Of a stretch of 64,000 nt of DNA, positions 45,995 through 55,114 are shown piece after piece. Under the pieces are notes generated by a model that was given only the letters and a program-made list of their open reading frames with translations, searched no databases and was not told where the DNA came from. The first letter of the stretch is position 1. The number at the start of each line of letters is the position of its first letter. A program made the translations under genes and the position numbers. Source of the stretch: Bradyrhizobium diazoefficiens (lineage in GTDB: Bacteria; Pseudomonadota; Alphaproteobacteria; Rhizobiales; Xanthobacteraceae); assembly GCF_016599855.1 (NCBI RefSeq), contig NZ_CP067041.1:5890001-5954000 (forward strand), written 5' to 3'.

Positions 45995-47197
45995 ATGGGA
46001 CCGCTCGCCGGATTCACCATTCTCGACCTGACCTCGGTGCTGATGGGCCCCTATGGCACCCAGGTGCTGGCGGACATGGGTGCAGAAATCATCAAGGTCG
46101 AAAGCCCCGAGGGCGACATCGTTCGCCAGATCGGTCCCGGCCGCACACCCGGCATGGGCGGGATGTTCCTCAATGCCAATCGCGGCAAGCGCAGCATCGC
46201 CCTCGACCTGAAGAAGCCGGAAGCTCGCTCCGTGCTGCTGCGGCTAACCAGGCGCGCCAACGCGCTGGTCTATAATGTGCGCCCGCAGGCGATGGCACGG
46301 CTCGGTCTCGACTACGAGACGCTTCGCTCGATCAATCCCGCCCTCGTCTATGTCGGTGCCTTCGGCTACGGCCAGTCCGGCCCCTATGCCGCAAAGCCGG
46401 CTTACGACGACCTGATCCAGGGCGCGGCAACGATTCCGACGCTGCTCGCGGCCGCCGGCGACGGCACGCCGCGCTACGTTCCCGTCACCATCGCCGACCG
46501 GATCGTCGGGCTGATGATGGTCAACGCCATATTGGGCGGGCTGATGCACCAGCAGCGCACCGGCCAAGGCCAGCGCATCGACGTGCCGATGTTCGAATCG
46601 ATGACGGAGTTCGTGCTGGTCGATCATCTGGGCGGGCTGACCTACGATCCTCCGCTCGACTATGGTGGCTATGCCCGCCTGCTCTCGCGCTATCGCCGCC
46701 CCTACAAGACCAGCGACGGCTATCTCTGCGTGCTCGTCTACAACGACAAGCACTGGCGCAGCTTCTTCGAGGCGATCGGGCAGCCGCATTTCCTCGACCA
46801 GCCGCGCTTTGCCAACCACGCCGCGCGCACCAAGCACATCGATGAGATCTACGAGGAGATCGGCCACATCTTCGCAACGCGCACCACCGCGGAGTGGCGC
46901 GAACTGCTGGAGCGCGCCGACATTCCGGTGATGCCGATGCACACGCTGGAGACGATCCTGGACGATCCGCATCTCAATGCGATCGACTTCTTCCAGACGG
47001 TGGAGCATCCCGTGGAAGGCCGCATTCGCCAGATGCGCGTGCCGTCGACCTGGAGCGTGACCCAGCCGGAACCCACCGGCCCGGCACCGACGCTCGGCCA
47101 GCACGGCCGCGACATTTTGCGTGAGGCCGGCTTCTCGACTGAGGAGATCGAACGGCTCGCGGAGCAAGAGGCAGTTCACTTGGCGGCGCCGCCTTAA
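45995..47197 (+). CDS. family III CoA transferase (CaiB/BaiF)
   Basis: A 400-residue CoA transferase that moves CoA between carboxylic acids. Start GPLAGFTILDLTSVLMGPYGTQVLADMGAEIIKVE is typical, and the catalytic Asp138 lies in KPAYDDLIQGA. Residues ALDLKKPEA and the C-terminal GPAPTLGQHGRDIL are family blocks. First of the CoA transferase-maoC-citE-iclR operon. Succinyl-CoA:C5-dicarboxylate CoA transferases belong here, an inferred role. Confidence 0.92.
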   Translation: MGPLAGFTILDLTSVLMGPYGTQVLADMGAEIIKVESPEGDIVRQIGPGRTPGMGGMFLNANRGKRSIALDLKKPEARSVLLRLTRRANALVYNVRPQAMARLGLDYETLRSINPALVYVGAFGYGQSGPYAAKPAYDDLIQGAATIPTLLAAAGDGTPRYVPVTIADRIVGLMMVNAILGGLMHQQRTGQGQRIDVPMFESMTEFVLVDHLGGLTYDPPLDYGGYARLLSRYRRPYKTSDGYLCVLVYNDKHWRSFFEAIGQPHFLDQPRFANHAARTKHIDEIYEEIGHIFATRTTAEWRELLERADIPVMPMHTLETILDDPHLNAIDFFQTVEHPVEGRIRQMRVPSTWSVTQPEPTGPAPTLGQHGRDILREAGFSTEEIERLAEQEAVHLAAPP

Positions 47198-47240
47198 GCG
47201 TAGCGCCAGGCAACTCGCAGGACACAGGGAGGAAACCGCA

Positions 47241-47693
47241 ATGGCCGGGCTTTATTTCGAAGACTTTTCCGTGGGCCAGGAGTTCAGGCATCCGCTGACC
47301 CGGACCGTCACGGAGATGGACAACACCATGTTCAGCCTGCTGACGCTCAATCCGCAGCCGCTGCATATCGATGCGCATTTCGCTGAAAAGACCGAGTTCG
47401 GCCAGCGCATTTTCAACAGCCTTTACACCCTCGGCATCATGATCGGCATGACGGTCTATGATACGACCATGGGCACCACCGTCGCCAATCTCGGCATGAC
47501 GGACGTGACTTTCCCAAAACCGGTCTTCCATGGTGACACGCTGCGGGCGACGACGAAGGTGCTTTCGTTGAGAGAATCCAAATCGCGCCCCAAGGCGGGT
47601 ATCGTCGAGTTCGAGCACCACGCTCTGAACCAGAACGACGAGGTCGTCGGCAAATGCCGGCGCATGGCGATGATGCACAAGAGGCCGGTGTAA
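47241..47693 (+). CDS. MaoC family dehydratase/hydratase
   Basis: A 150-residue hot-dog hydratase. ATG 47241 with AGGGAGGAAA upstream is chosen over an in-frame start at 47121. The usual hydratase motif GDxNPLHxD is changed to LTLNPQPLHID, the form I associate with mesaconyl-CoA/beta-methylmalyl-CoA hydratases. The next segment AHFAEKTEFGQRI and FPKPVFHGDTL are typical. Hydrates an enoyl-CoA ahead of the CitE-like lyase. Stop overlaps the next ATG (TAATG). Confidence 0.88.
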   Translation: MAGLYFEDFSVGQEFRHPLTRTVTEMDNTMFSLLTLNPQPLHIDAHFAEKTEFGQRIFNSLYTLGIMIGMTVYDTTMGTTVANLGMTDVTFPKPVFHGDTLRATTKVLSLRESKSRPKAGIVEFEHHALNQNDEVVGKCRRMAMMHKRPV

Positions 47694-48544
47694 TGCGTTC
47701 GATGCTGTTCGTGCCGGGCGATTCCCCGCGCAAATTCGAGAAGGCGAGTGAAGGCAAGGCCGACGCGCTGATCATCGATCTCGAGGATTCCGTCGTCAGC
47801 GACAAGAAGCCGGAAGCGCGCGGGCTGACGCTTGCGATGCTGAACGGCGCTCGCGGCCCGCACCAGCTCTATGTCCGCGTCAACGCGCTCGACACCGGCA
47901 TGACGCTGACCGATGTCGCCGCGGTGATGCCGGGCAAGCCCGACGGCATCGTGCTGCCGAAATCGCAAGGCGGCGACGACGTTCGGCAGGTTGCCGCCTG
48001 GCTCGAAGCGCTGGAAGCTGCGGCCGGCACCGCGGTTGGCTCAACGCGCATCGTCTGCGTCGCGACTGAGACCGCGAGCTCGATCTTCGGCCTCGGCAGC
48101 TACAAGGGCTGCTCCCCTCGCCTCGCCGGCCTGATGTGGGGCGCGGAAGATCTTTCGGCGTCACTTGGCGCCACCGAAAAGGCGTCGGGCGGCGTGTTCC
48201 ACAGCCCCTATCGTCTCGCGCGCGATCTCTGTCTGATGGCGGCGGCGGCCGCCGAGGTCGCGCCGATCGATACCGTCTACACCGACATCGACAATCTCGC
48301 CGGCCTCGAGCAGGAAACGCGCGCGGCGCGACGTGATGGATTCTCGGCGAAGGCGCTGATCCACCCCAAGCATGTCGATGTCGTCAACGCGGCGTTCGAG
48401 CCGACGGACGCCGAGCGCAGCTGGGCGGAGAAGGTGATCGCGGCGTTCGCGAGCAATCCCAATTCCGGCACGCTGCGGCTCGATGGCCAGATGATGGACA
48501 AGCCGCATCTTCGCGCCGCGAAGAAGATCCTCGGCCAGCCGTAG
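47693..48544 (+). CDS. CitE-like HpcH/HpaI-family beta-hydroxyacyl-CoA lyase
   Basis: A 283-residue lyase cleaving beta-hydroxyacyl-CoA esters with a Mg-bound TIM barrel. The motifs are LFVPGDSPRKFEKA, DALIIDLEDSVV, VCVATETASSIFGL (catalytic Glu) and GAEDLSASLGAT (metal Asp). Length fits CitE/citramalyl-CoA lyase rather than the 320-residue malyl-CoA lyases. In the P. aeruginosa and Yersinia itaconate pathways a CitE homologue cleaves citramalyl-CoA to pyruvate and acetyl-CoA. The exact substrate here is unproved. ATG coupled to maoC. Confidence 0.88.
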   Translation: MRSMLFVPGDSPRKFEKASEGKADALIIDLEDSVVSDKKPEARGLTLAMLNGARGPHQLYVRVNALDTGMTLTDVAAVMPGKPDGIVLPKSQGGDDVRQVAAWLEALEAAAGTAVGSTRIVCVATETASSIFGLGSYKGCSPRLAGLMWGAEDLSASLGATEKASGGVFHSPYRLARDLCLMAAAAAEVAPIDTVYTDIDNLAGLEQETRAARRDGFSAKALIHPKHVDVVNAAFEPTDAERSWAEKVIAAFASNPNSGTLRLDGQMMDKPHLRAAKKILGQP

Positions 48545-48563
48545 AGCAGGAACGCGATCCGTC

Positions 48564-49304
48564 ATGATCGTCCGCCAAGCCGCAAATGTCCTGGAGATCA
48601 TGGAGTTCTTCGCGCAAGCGAGGAAGCCGGCGACGCTTGCAGAGATCGCCGATCATTTCAGCTGGCCGCGCTCGTCGACCTTCAACCTGCTCGCGACGCT
48701 GTCGGAGAAAGGCTATCTCTACGAACCGCGTCCCCGCGCCGGCTTCTATCCAACGCCGCGATGGCTGGCGATGGCGCGGATGATCTCCGAGGTCGAGCCG
48801 CTGCCGCCCTGGACCCATACCCTGATCGCCGATCTCTCGGCGGAGACCGGCGAGACGGCCTCCATCGTGGCGCCGGCGGGCGTGATGGCGGTATTCATCG
48901 ACGTCGTCGAATCGACGGCGGCAATCCGCTACTTCGCGACCATCGGCCACCGCGTGCCCATCCACGCCACCGCCAGCGGCCGCGCATTGCTGTTGCAATA
49001 TTCGCAGCAGGAGCGCGACTCCGTCTACCGCAAGATCGAGTTCAAGCAATACGGGCCATCGACGCCGATCAGCATCGAGGCGGTGGAAGCGGAGCTGCGC
49101 AATTCGATCGAACGCGGCTATTGCCAGAGCTTCGGCGACTACAGCCGCGACCTCGCGGGCGCTGCCATCCCGTTGCCGATCGGCGGCCGCCGCCTCTCCG
49201 TCGTCGTCGCCGGCCCGGAATTTCGCATCGGTCCGAAGGTCGCGGAAGTCGCATCGCTGATCGCGCGGACGGTCGACCGGCTGCGGCCGAAGAGCGCGGT
49301 GTAA
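48564..49304 (+). CDS. IclR family transcriptional regulator
   Basis: A 246-residue IclR protein with an N-terminal winged helix (RQAANVLEIMEFFAQARKPATLAEIADHF, recognition helix SWPRSSTFNLLATLSEKGYLYE) and a C-terminal effector domain (ATIGHRVPIHATASGRALLL, DLAGAAIPLPIGG). It is cotranscribed 20 bases after the lyase gene, and is the natural controller of the divergent region at 45862-45983. Ligand probably a pathway metabolite. Confidence 0.92.
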   Translation: MIVRQAANVLEIMEFFAQARKPATLAEIADHFSWPRSSTFNLLATLSEKGYLYEPRPRAGFYPTPRWLAMARMISEVEPLPPWTHTLIADLSAETGETASIVAPAGVMAVFIDVVESTAAIRYFATIGHRVPIHATASGRALLLQYSQQERDSVYRKIEFKQYGPSTPISIEAVEAELRNSIERGYCQSFGDYSRDLAGAAIPLPIGGRRLSVVVAGPEFRIGPKVAEVASLIARTVDRLRPKSAV

Positions 49305-49312
49305 ACCTCGCC

Positions 49313-49702
49313 TCAGTCGAATCCCTGAACGGGCGGCGTCGAGGTCTGCGGGGATGCTGCAGGAGCGGCTTGAACCGGCGGATTGCCAGCAGCTCTCGCC
49401 TCGCCGTTGGCGTCCATCGCCTCGCGCATGCGCGGCGGAGTGCCGGTCGCGGATGCACGGTACGCTTCGCGGCGTGGCGGCTGGCGGTGTCTTGCCGACC
49501 GCGAACCTCTCACGCCCCATGACCGGGCGATCGAAGGTCCGGCGGTGTAGCCGACCACCGCGCCCGCGAGCGCGCCGATCGGACCCAGCACGACGGCGCC
49601 GGACACGGCTCCCAGCGCCGCATCGCCGGCGCGTTCCTGCGCAACGGCGCCCGCGGGCACACAGGCCAGCATCACGACGGCGGTAGTCAGAGCTTTGTTC
49701 AT
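49313..49702 (-). CDS. secreted glycine-zipper protein
   Basis: A 129-residue protein from ATG 49702. A signal peptide (NKALTTAVVMLACVPAGAVA, cut after AQ) precedes a glycine-zipper helix pair, GDAALGAVSGAVVLGPIGALAGAVVGYTAG, then a basic stretch and a Pro/Ala-rich tail (PPVQAAPAASPQTSTPPVQ). Periplasmic or outer-membrane location likely. Function unknown. It converges with the iclR gene, eight bases between stops. Confidence 0.75.
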   Translation of the reverse strand: MNKALTTAVVMLACVPAGAVAQERAGDAALGAVSGAVVLGPIGALAGAVVGYTAGPSIARSWGVRGSRSARHRQPPRREAYRASATGTPPRMREAMDANGEARAAGNPPVQAAPAASPQTSTPPVQGFD

Positions 49703-49927
49703 CGGAGTGCCTCCCTCACGGGAGATCACTCTTATGCAAATATGGCGGCAGGAGGTTTGTTTGTCGCCCAATGGAGGGCAATCGGCCGATGGAACTCCGG
49801 CAATCGGCGAAATCTCCACCGGAATCGTCGTCCCGGCCTGTCAGGATGACAGCAGACAGAGTCAGACGATCTTGTTCGACATGCGCTAGGATCGGCGGTC
49901 CCATAAGGCCGAGCCGGTACGATTGCC

Positions 49928-51415
49928 ATGCAGATAATCCGGAGAATTGGCTTCACGCTGCTCATCGTCGCAACATCGCCGGTAACCGGCAATGGTAGGG
50001 AGATCGTGGCTCCCGACCGAATGACAGTGATCGGCACTGTCGACACCCGCTTCCAGTCCTACAATATCGAAATGGTCGAGGTGACCGGTGGCCGGTTCTG
50101 GAAACCCTACGCGCAAAAGGACATGCGTCGCGATCACTACAGCGAGCGGCCGCCGATCGATCTCGGAAATGCGCGCCTGCGCGCGCTCGCGGCGGCACTC
50201 GGACCCGCTTACATGCGCGTCAGCGGCACCTGGGCGAATGCGACGTTCTTTGCCGATACCGACAGCGCGACGGCAACAGCACCGCCCGGCTTCAACACTG
50301 TGCTTACCCGCGCGCAGTGGCGCGGCGTCATTGATTTCGCGCTCGCCGTCAACGCGGAGGTCGTGACGTCCTTTTCCGTCAGCCCCGGCAACCGCGGCGC
50401 GGACGGCATGTGGACGCCGGACCAGGCACAGCGCCTCATCGACTTTACGCGATCGCTGGGTGGCCACATCGCCGCCGCCGAATTCATGAACGAGCCGACT
50501 CTTGCGGCGACCAATGGCCCGCCGCCAGGATATGACGCGAAGGCTTATGGCCGCGACTTCAATGTCTTCCGCGACTGGATACGCCGTGCCGCGCCGGAGA
50601 CACTGATCGTGGGCCCGGGCTCCGCCGGCGACTCCGCGTCCTCACCGACTGGCATTCGCACGCGCGATCTGCTCGCCGCGTCGGGACCGGCGCTCGATCG
50701 CGTCTCCTACCATCACTACAATATGCTCTCGTCCCGCTGCGGCCGACATGACGATCCGGCGCAGGCACTCTCCGAAGAGCGGCTGTCGCGCACCGACGGC
50801 GCTCTCGCCGTCTACCGCGGCTTGCGCGACGAATTCGAACCGGGCAAGCCAATCTGGCTGACGGAAACCGCGAATGCCGCGTGCGGCGGCAATCCGGAGG
50901 ATGCGACCTTCCTCGACACCTTCCGCTATCTCGATCAGCTCGGCCGCCTCGCGAAAACCGGCGTGCAGGTCGTCATGCACAACACGCTCGCGGCCAGCGA
51001 CTACGGCCTGCTCGATGAAAACACCTTTCGTCCGCGGCCGGACTACTGGGCCGCGCTGCTCTGGCATCGGCTGATGGGAACGACCGTGCTGGATCCGGGC
51101 ATGGCCTCGACACCCGGACTTCACGTCTACGCGCACTGCCATCCCACGACGAAGGGCACTGCGTCCGTGCTCCTCATCAACACGTCACGGCACGAACCGC
51201 GTTCCGTGATGCTGGCTGCCTCCGCCGAGCGCTACACGCTTCACGCGGGGCGCCTTCAAGACACGAATGTGCAGTTGAATGGCAAGCGGCTCTCGCTGAC
51301 CGGCAGCGACGACCTGCCTCGCCTCGCACCGCGCGCAGCGCCGGCAGGCCGATTCCGCCTCGTGCCGGCCAGCATCATGTTCGTGGTAATGCCGGACGTG
51401 GCCGCCTGCCGCTGA
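49928..51415 (+). CDS. secreted GH79-type (heparanase-like) glycoside hydrolase
   Basis: A 495-residue protein with an N-terminal hydrophobic signal (IIRRIGFTLLIVATSPVTG). The catalytic pair of clan GH-A family 79 is seen: acid/base Glu189 in FMNEP and nucleophile Glu313 in WLTETANAACGG, which mirrors the heparanase GETSSAYGGG. SYHHYN (260-265) is another family block. A C-terminal beta domain (from about 370) follows. Substrate probably a uronate-bearing polysaccharide; not proven. Next gene converges five bases away. Confidence 0.75.
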   Translation: MQIIRRIGFTLLIVATSPVTGNGREIVAPDRMTVIGTVDTRFQSYNIEMVEVTGGRFWKPYAQKDMRRDHYSERPPIDLGNARLRALAAALGPAYMRVSGTWANATFFADTDSATATAPPGFNTVLTRAQWRGVIDFALAVNAEVVTSFSVSPGNRGADGMWTPDQAQRLIDFTRSLGGHIAAAEFMNEPTLAATNGPPPGYDAKAYGRDFNVFRDWIRRAAPETLIVGPGSAGDSASSPTGIRTRDLLAASGPALDRVSYHHYNMLSSRCGRHDDPAQALSEERLSRTDGALAVYRGLRDEFEPGKPIWLTETANAACGGNPEDATFLDTFRYLDQLGRLAKTGVQVVMHNTLAASDYGLLDENTFRPRPDYWAALLWHRLMGTTVLDPGMASTPGLHVYAHCHPTTKGTASVLLINTSRHEPRSVMLAASAERYTLHAGRLQDTNVQLNGKRLSLTGSDDLPRLAPRAAPAGRFRLVPASIMFVVMPDVAACR

Positions 51416-51420
51416 GGTGG

Positions 51421-52722
51421 TCAGTCCTTGAGATCGTCGCGCGCCGTCTCCGGGGCCATCAACGTTGCGATGATGGTGATGATCGAGAGCCCAATGATGT
51501 AGAGCGACACCGGCCAGTAGAAGCCGGCCCAGGCGAGCAGCGCAGTCGCGATCAGCGGCGAGAAGCCGCCGCTCAACGCGGCCGCGACATTGGCGCCCAG
51601 CGAGGCACCACTGTAGCGCACCTGGGTGCGGAATAGTTCCGGCATAAACGCCGCCTTCGGCCCGAACAGCAGAGCGTGCGTCAGTGTCATTGTGACGACG
51701 AGCGTGAGCGTGATCAACGCCGGCTCCTTGGTGTCGAGGAACCAGAACAGCGGAAACGCCAGCGCCACCGAGAACGCGCCGCCGGCGAGATAGAGGGCCT
51801 TGCGGCCAAAAATATCGGACAGCCAGCCGGCAAGCGGCAGCGTCGCGAACTCGACGATCGCGGCATAGACCACGGCATTCAGGATCACCTGCCGCGGCAG
51901 GCCGAGCTTCGTCGTGGCATAGGCCAGGATGAAGACGGTGAGGAGATAAGCGAGCCCGACTTCAGAGACCGTGATGCCGATCGCCAGCAGGAAGCTGCGC
52001 CAGTCGCGGCGCAGCACTTCCCACACCGGCTGCGCCAGCAGCTCCTTGCGCTCGACCACCTCCTTGAAGTGCGGCGTCTCCGCGAGCCTCATGCGCACGA
52101 CGAAGCCGACGCCGACCAGCAGAATGCTGATCCAGAACGGCACGCGCCAGCCCCAGCTCAGGAAGTCGGCCTCGGGTAGCTGTGTCACCAGGCCGAAAAT
52201 GCCGGTCGAAGCTGCGACACCGACCGGAAAGCCGATCTGCACCAGACTGCCATAGAAGCCGCGGCGGTTGCCGGCATGCTCGACCACCATGACCACCGCA
52301 CCGCTCCATTCGCCGCCGAGCCCGATGCCCTGGATGAAGCGCAGCATGACGAGAAGGATCGGCGCCCAGATGCCGATCTGGCTGTAGGTCGGCAGGCAGC
52401 CGATCAGGAAGGTGCCGAGCCCCATCGCGATCATGGTCGCGACCAGCATTGTCTTGCGCCCGAGCCGGTCGCCATAATGCCCGATGATGGCGCCGCCGAT
52501 CGGCCGCGCCACGAAACCGACTGCGTAGGTCGAGAACGCCGCGAGCGTGCCGACAAAGGGATCGAAGCTCGGAAAAAACAGCTTGTTGAGCACGAGCGCG
52601 GCGGCGGTGCCGTAAATCAGGAAATCGTACCATTCGATCGCAGTGCCGAGCGCGCTCGCCCACACCACATGCGCCGTCGTCGAACTCTCCGCCGCCGAGG
52701 CGACCTCCGTTGCTGCCGTCAT
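51421..52722 (-). CDS. MFS metabolite:H+ symporter (MHS family)
   Basis: A 433-residue, 12-helix transporter of the MHS family (ShiA/ProP/KgtP relatives). The start WASALGTAIEWYDFLIYGTAAALV, the loop motif GHYGDRLGRKTMLV and FIQGIGLGGEWSGAVVMVVEHA are diagnostic. These proteins import dicarboxylates, osmolytes or aromatic acids; the substrate is not evident. It stands alone, converging with the GH79 gene. Confidence 0.92.
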   Translation of the reverse strand: MTAATEVASAAESSTTAHVVWASALGTAIEWYDFLIYGTAAALVLNKLFFPSFDPFVGTLAAFSTYAVGFVARPIGGAIIGHYGDRLGRKTMLVATMIAMGLGTFLIGCLPTYSQIGIWAPILLVMLRFIQGIGLGGEWSGAVVMVVEHAGNRRGFYGSLVQIGFPVGVAASTGIFGLVTQLPEADFLSWGWRVPFWISILLVGVGFVVRMRLAETPHFKEVVERKELLAQPVWEVLRRDWRSFLLAIGITVSEVGLAYLLTVFILAYATTKLGLPRQVILNAVVYAAIVEFATLPLAGWLSDIFGRKALYLAGGAFSVALAFPLFWFLDTKEPALITLTLVVTMTLTHALLFGPKAAFMPELFRTQVRYSGASLGANVAAALSGGFSPLIATALLAWAGFYWPVSLYIIGLSIITIIATLMAPETARDDLKD

Positions 52723-52814
52723 GCCCTGCGCCCCAATTTCCGGATGGCATCATGAATAATCACGCAAGGGGTTGCAACCTGCCCGCGTGTTTGTTTCCCC
52801 GTTCTCAGCACTCG

Positions 52815-52883
52815 GTCATTCCCCGCGAAGGGAATCCAATACACCGCAATGTCTCAGCGCACCCGGTCAAGGCCGGGCGATGA
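52815..52883. repeat. REP-like palindrome pair
   Basis: GTCATTCCCcgcgaaGGGAAT at 52815-52835 and CCCGG...CCGGG-CGATGAC at 52862-52883 form an outward-facing pair in the 182-base gap between the MFS gene and the SDR gene. No promoter is obvious in the remainder. Confidence 0.6.
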
Positions 52884-52904
52884 CAGCCAGAGTGGAGCCG
52901 CCCC

Positions 52905-53684
52905 CTACTTGTCCTTCACCGGCACCGTGTAGTTCAGGATCAGCCGGCCGCCATCCGGATAGATCGTCTGCCCGGTGATGTACGAAGCATCGTCGCTCGC
53001 AAGGAACGCCACGACAGAGGCGACCTCGCTAGGCTCACCGCCGCGGCCGGCCGGCGTGCGCGACATGACGGTTTTGCGGGCATCCTCGGAGGTGTAGATG
53101 GAAGACGCCACCATGTCGGTCAGGATCGTGCCAGGCCCGACCGCAACGACGCGGATGTTGTGCGGGGCGAGCGCGACAGCGGCGACCGACGTCAGCTGCT
53201 TCATGCCGCCCTTGGACATGGCGTAGGTCGCCAGCGCCGGGATCGCGAGCAGCGCGTTCACCGAGGACATGTTGATGATGACTCCGCCGCTACCTTGCGC
53301 GATCATCTGCTTCGCCGCCGCCTGCACGCCGAAGAACGCGCCCTTCAGATTGATACCGATGATTTCGTCGAATTCCTCTTCGGAGATCTCCAGGATGTCC
53401 CGGTTGCGGGCGACGCCGGCATTGTTGACCATGATGTCGAGCCGGCCGAATTCTTGCACGGCGGTCGTGACAAGCTGATCCACGTCAGTGCGCCTGGCGA
53501 CATTGCCAACGACGGTGCGCAGGGCATCCGGCCGTCCGAGTTCGGCGGCCGTTGCCGCGAGGCCGTCGGCATCGACATCCGAGATGACGACCTTGACGCC
53601 GTCGTCGAGGAAACGCTTTGCACAGGCCTTGCCGATGCCGCGCGCCGCGCCTGTGATGGCGGCGACCTTGCCGGATAGTTTCAT
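52905..53684 (-). CDS. short-chain dehydrogenase/reductase (SDR)
   Basis: A 259-residue classical SDR from ATG 53684 (an in-frame ATG at 53693 is less likely). Cofactor motif TGAARGIGKA, NNAG at the end of strand 4, catalytic Ser in NMSSVNAL and YAMSKGG (Tyr-x3-Lys) are all present. The Asp after strand 2 (VVISDVDADGL) suggests NAD. It follows the D-amino-acid dehydrogenase by about 160 bases on the same strand. Confidence 0.92.
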   Translation of the reverse strand: MKLSGKVAAITGAARGIGKACAKRFLDDGVKVVISDVDADGLAATAAELGRPDALRTVVGNVARRTDVDQLVTTAVQEFGRLDIMVNNAGVARNRDILEISEEEFDEIIGINLKGAFFGVQAAAKQMIAQGSGGVIINMSSVNALLAIPALATYAMSKGGMKQLTSVAAVALAPHNIRVVAVGPGTILTDMVASSIYTSEDARKTVMSRTPAGRGGEPSEVASVVAFLASDDASYITGQTIYPDGGRLILNYTVPVKDK

Positions 53685-53845
53685 GGGCCTCACTCCAGGA
53701 CAGCTGCTTGCGGCAGGCCTACGCCAGATGAGAACCGAGGGCTAGGCCGCCGCAAATCCGAGATGAGCACGGAACCGGTTCTTGATAAAGGCGCCATATC
53801 GACGGAGCGTATAGCTGAGGCCGCAGAATAGGTCACGATGCGATC

Positions 53846-55111
53846 TCAGAGGAAGCGATCGGGCGCGAACGGCGTCAGGGGAATTTCGGGCTGCTTGCCG
53901 CTCAGGAGCTGGGCCACGAGACGGCCGGTGCGGGCCGAGCCGACCAGGCCGACATGACCGTGGCCGAAGGCATAAACGATGTCGCGCGACGCGCGCGCGT
54001 AACCAATGCAGGGGCGGCCGTCCGGCATGCTCGGCCGATGACCGAACCAGGTTTTTATGCGTGAGGGCGGAATATCCTTTGGCAGCTTCGGGAACATGCT
54101 CAGGAGCTTGTCGCGCAAAATCTCGGCGCGCTTCCAGTTCGGCGCGGCCTCAAGGCCTGCGATCTCGACCGTGCCGGCGGCGCGCAGGCCCTTGTCGGTC
54201 CAGTTCACCACCATTTTGGCGTCCGATGCCATCATCGAGCTGCGCGGTCCCGATTCCGGATGCTCGATCATGACGTGATAGCCGCGCTCGGTCTCGAGCG
54301 GCAGCGGATCGCCGACCGATGCGGTCAGTTGCTTCGACCGCGCGCCCGCGGCAATTACCGCAGCATCGCAAGGAATCTCGCCGCTCTCAGTGAGAACGGT
54401 GACGAGCTTGTTGCCACTGAGCTTGAGGCCTGTCGCCTTGGCGCGCACAAGCGTGGCGCCGCTTGCCAGCGCATGTTGCGCGAGCGCGGCGACATAGGCG
54501 CCGGGATCACGGCAGCGGCCCGCCTCCTCCACCACCACGCCAAAGGTGTAGCGCGGGTGCAAATCCGGCTCGCGCTGACGCATCTCGTCGGAATTGAGCT
54601 CCAGCCATTCGACGCCGACCTTCTTGCGCAGGCGCCAGCCGAGATCGTTGTCGAAATTGCCGCGCGACGGGAACACGTGCATCACGCCATTGCGCTCGAT
54701 CAATTCAGGGACGCCGGCCTCCTCCGCGAGCTTTCGGTGCAAGAGCGGCGCATCCTTCAGGAGATCGCGCAGCCCAAACGCGGTCTTCTCAACCCGCGCC
54801 TCGGTCCAGCCCGAGAGCAGATATCTGATCAGCCAGGGCAGCGCCTTCGGCAAATACGACCAGCGGATCGCGAGCGGCCCGAGCGGATCCATCAGATAAC
54901 CCGGCACCTTCGTCCAGATGCCCGGCTCGGCCGGCGGGATCACCGAATGCGAGGAGAGCCAGCCGGCATTACCGTAGCTCGCCGCCTGTTCGCCGCCGGG
55001 CTCGCCCGGGTCGATCAGCGTGACGCGATGCCCCTCGCGCAGCGCCTCGATGGCGCTGATCACGCCGACCGCACCGGCTCCGATGATGGCGACGTGGCGG
55101 CCTTCCGGCAT
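53846..55111 (-). CDS. D-amino-acid dehydrogenase-like FAD oxidoreductase (DadA type)
   Basis: A 421-residue DAO-family flavoprotein. The FAD motif is HVAIIGAGAVGVISAIEALREGHRVTLID at the N-terminus; conserved blocks include NAGWLSSHSVIPPAEPGIW, PDLHPRYTFGVVVEEAGRCRDPGAYVAAL and a C-terminal RPSMPDGRPCIGYARASRDIVYAFGHGHVGLVGSARTG. This resembles DadA, which oxidises D-amino acids to oxoacids. It lies three bases after the ThDP enzyme, so the two are coupled. Confidence 0.88.
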   Translation of the reverse strand: MPEGRHVAIIGAGAVGVISAIEALREGHRVTLIDPGEPGGEQAASYGNAGWLSSHSVIPPAEPGIWTKVPGYLMDPLGPLAIRWSYLPKALPWLIRYLLSGWTEARVEKTAFGLRDLLKDAPLLHRKLAEEAGVPELIERNGVMHVFPSRGNFDNDLGWRLRKKVGVEWLELNSDEMRQREPDLHPRYTFGVVVEEAGRCRDPGAYVAALAQHALASGATLVRAKATGLKLSGNKLVTVLTESGEIPCDAAVIAAGARSKQLTASVGDPLPLETERGYHVMIEHPESGPRSSMMASDAKMVVNWTDKGLRAAGTVEIAGLEAAPNWKRAEILRDKLLSMFPKLPKDIPPSRIKTWFGHRPSMPDGRPCIGYARASRDIVYAFGHGHVGLVGSARTGRLVAQLLSGKQPEIPLTPFAPDRFL

Positions 55112-55114
55112 CGC

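Noticed and set aside
49785..49815. GGAAC before the GH79 gene
   Set aside because: The expected -10 reads CT at the required distance; not a promoter match.
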